This document shows, piece by piece, positions 5,878-6,433 of a DNA stretch of 6,433 bases (the first letter of the stretch is position 1; each line of letters starts with the position of its first letter). The stretch lies in contig JAEXPO010000617.1 of the NCBI GenBank assembly GCA_023446675.1, positions 1 through 6,433 of the forward strand, read 5' to 3'. The position numbers and the translations under genes are program-made. Below the pieces are notes generated by a model that saw only the letters and a list, made by a program, of their open reading frames with translations, made no database searches and was not told the origin of the DNA. Source of the DNA: Bacillota bacterium (GTDB lineage Bacteria; Bacillota; Clostridia; DSM-8532).

Positions 5878-6433
5878 TTATACCTCCAGATCCCCGCCGG
5901 CAAAAACGCCCAGCGGATAATAGGGTATGAGTTCCTTCTCAACTCGCTTTAAGGATTCCATAGGATCAAGCCCCCAGTTGGTAGGACAGGTGGAAAGCAT
6001 TTCTACCAATGAAAAGCCCTTGCCTGCAAGCTGTACCTTAAAGGCCTTCTTAACGGCCTCCCTTGCCTTGCGGATGTGCTTGATATCATGGAGGGAAACC
6101 CGTTCGATATAGGCAGGTCCTTCAAGGGTTGCAAGCATTTCGCACACTCTTATGGGAAAGCCATGGTCCTTGGCGTTGCGTCCAAAGGGTGAAGTGGTGG
6201 TTACCTGGTTTAGAAGCGTGGTAGGGGCCATTTGACCTGAGGTCATGCCGTAAATGGTATTATTGATGAATATGACGGTGATATTCTCACCTCTTGCTGC
6301 AGCGTGAACAATTTCAGCCGTACCGATTGCCGCCAGATCTCCGTCGCCCTGGTATGTAAATACCACGCTTTCGGGAATGCTTCTTTTAACGCCCGTACCA
6401 ACAGCAGGCGCTCTGCCGTGGGCCGCCTGAATA
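5878..6433 (-). CDS. korB: 2-oxoacid:ferredoxin oxidoreductase, beta subunit (5' end off the right edge)
   Basis: The C-terminal 184 residues of the thiamine-diphosphate-binding subunit are visible. The cofactor motif starts at YQGDGDLAAIG (GDGD at visible residues 29-32) and ends with INNTIYGMTSGQMAPTT (NN at 57-58). This is the usual GDG-to-NN spacing, and the Mg and diphosphate ligands are intact. TTSPFGR follows, and a family-typical C-terminus has LSTCPTNWGLDP and YYPLGVF. The frame continues without a break to the right edge through HGRAPAVGTGVKR, which is normal upstream sequence for this family. The GTG at 6364-6366 is thus an internal Val, not the start. The missing part, about 60-80 residues, would carry the [4Fe-4S]-related N-terminal region if present. 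The alpha subunit and perhaps a small ferredoxin subunit are expected upstream, beyond the window. KorB and VorB types cannot be separated safely by eye. Confidence 0.92.
   Translation of the reverse strand, partial: IQAAHGRAPAVGTGVKRSIPESVVFTYQGDGDLAAIGTAEIVHAAARGENITVIFINNTIYGMTSGQMAPTTLLNQVTTTSPFGRNAKDHGFPIRVCEMLATLEGPAYIERVSLHDIKHIRKAREAVKKAFKVQLAGKGFSLVEMLSTCPTNWGLDPMESLKRVEKELIPYYPLGVFAGGDLEV
5882..5887 (-). promoter_or_regulatory. Ribosome binding site of the gamma subunit inside the beta gene
   Basis: The minus strand reads GGAGGT in the last codons of the beta-subunit gene, 7 bases before the gamma ATG at 5872-5874. The beta stop codon lies between the site and the start, an arrangement typical of translational coupling. 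Confidence 0.85.

Noticed and set aside
5878..6366. Starting the beta subunit at the GTG at 6364-6366
   Set aside because: The frame is open to the window edge and the upstream residues, including HGRAPAVGTG, are typical of the family, so this codon is an internal Val within the strand leading to GDGD.
1..6433. CRISPR arrays, IS elements, tRNA or rRNA genes, phage genes
   Set aside because: No regularly spaced repeats, transposase-like frames, terminal inverted repeats around a gene or RNA gene signatures were seen on either strand.

Overview
The window looks like a piece of an anaerobic, low-to-moderate-GC Gram-positive chromosome, most likely of the class Clostridia. The reasons are a ferredoxin-type 2-oxoacid oxidoreductase, strong AGGAGG-like ribosome binding sites, a TTG start, sigma-A-like promoters, an ECF-type queuosine precursor transporter and a clostridial-style HD-GYP protein. 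The genus cannot be told from the sequence. No IS element, CRISPR array, tRNA, rRNA or clear sign of transfer was seen; this is ordinary chromosome with interesting regulation.

Layout. (1) Bases 1-2452, minus strand: RNase R (rnr), 817 codons visible, running off the left edge in a basic C-terminal tail. (2) Bases 2580-3167, minus: a 195-residue HD-fold protein starting at TTG. Two of its metal-binding Asp positions appear to be Asn and Ser. (3) Bases 3168-3449: a divergent control region. It holds an extended -10 promoter for the HD gene on the minus strand. On the plus strand it holds a promoter with a 17-base spacer and a structured leader of about 140 nt before queT. The leader resembles a preQ1-I riboswitch with an extra hairpin, followed by a possible terminator/antiterminator. 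(4) Bases 3450-3947, plus: queT, the S component of an ECF transporter for a queuosine precursor. (5) Bases 4141-5232, plus: a stand-alone HD-GYP protein, probably acting on cyclic di-GMP, with one unusual metal-site residue. (6) Bases 5331-5361: a perfect 11-bp inverted repeat with A and T tracts, serving as a bidirectional terminator between convergent genes and overlapping the 3' end of the next gene. (7) Bases 5341-6433, minus: gamma subunit (complete) and beta subunit (cut by the right edge) of a 2-oxoacid:ferredoxin oxidoreductase, translationally coupled.

How they work together. The HD gene and rnr may be co-transcribed, since no terminator is seen in the 127-base gap. queT is probably controlled by its leader RNA in response to preQ1. 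The oxidoreductase genes are the promoter-distal end of an operon that starts beyond the right edge. The best candidate for something undescribed is the queT leader; next is the apparently inactivated HD protein beside rnr.
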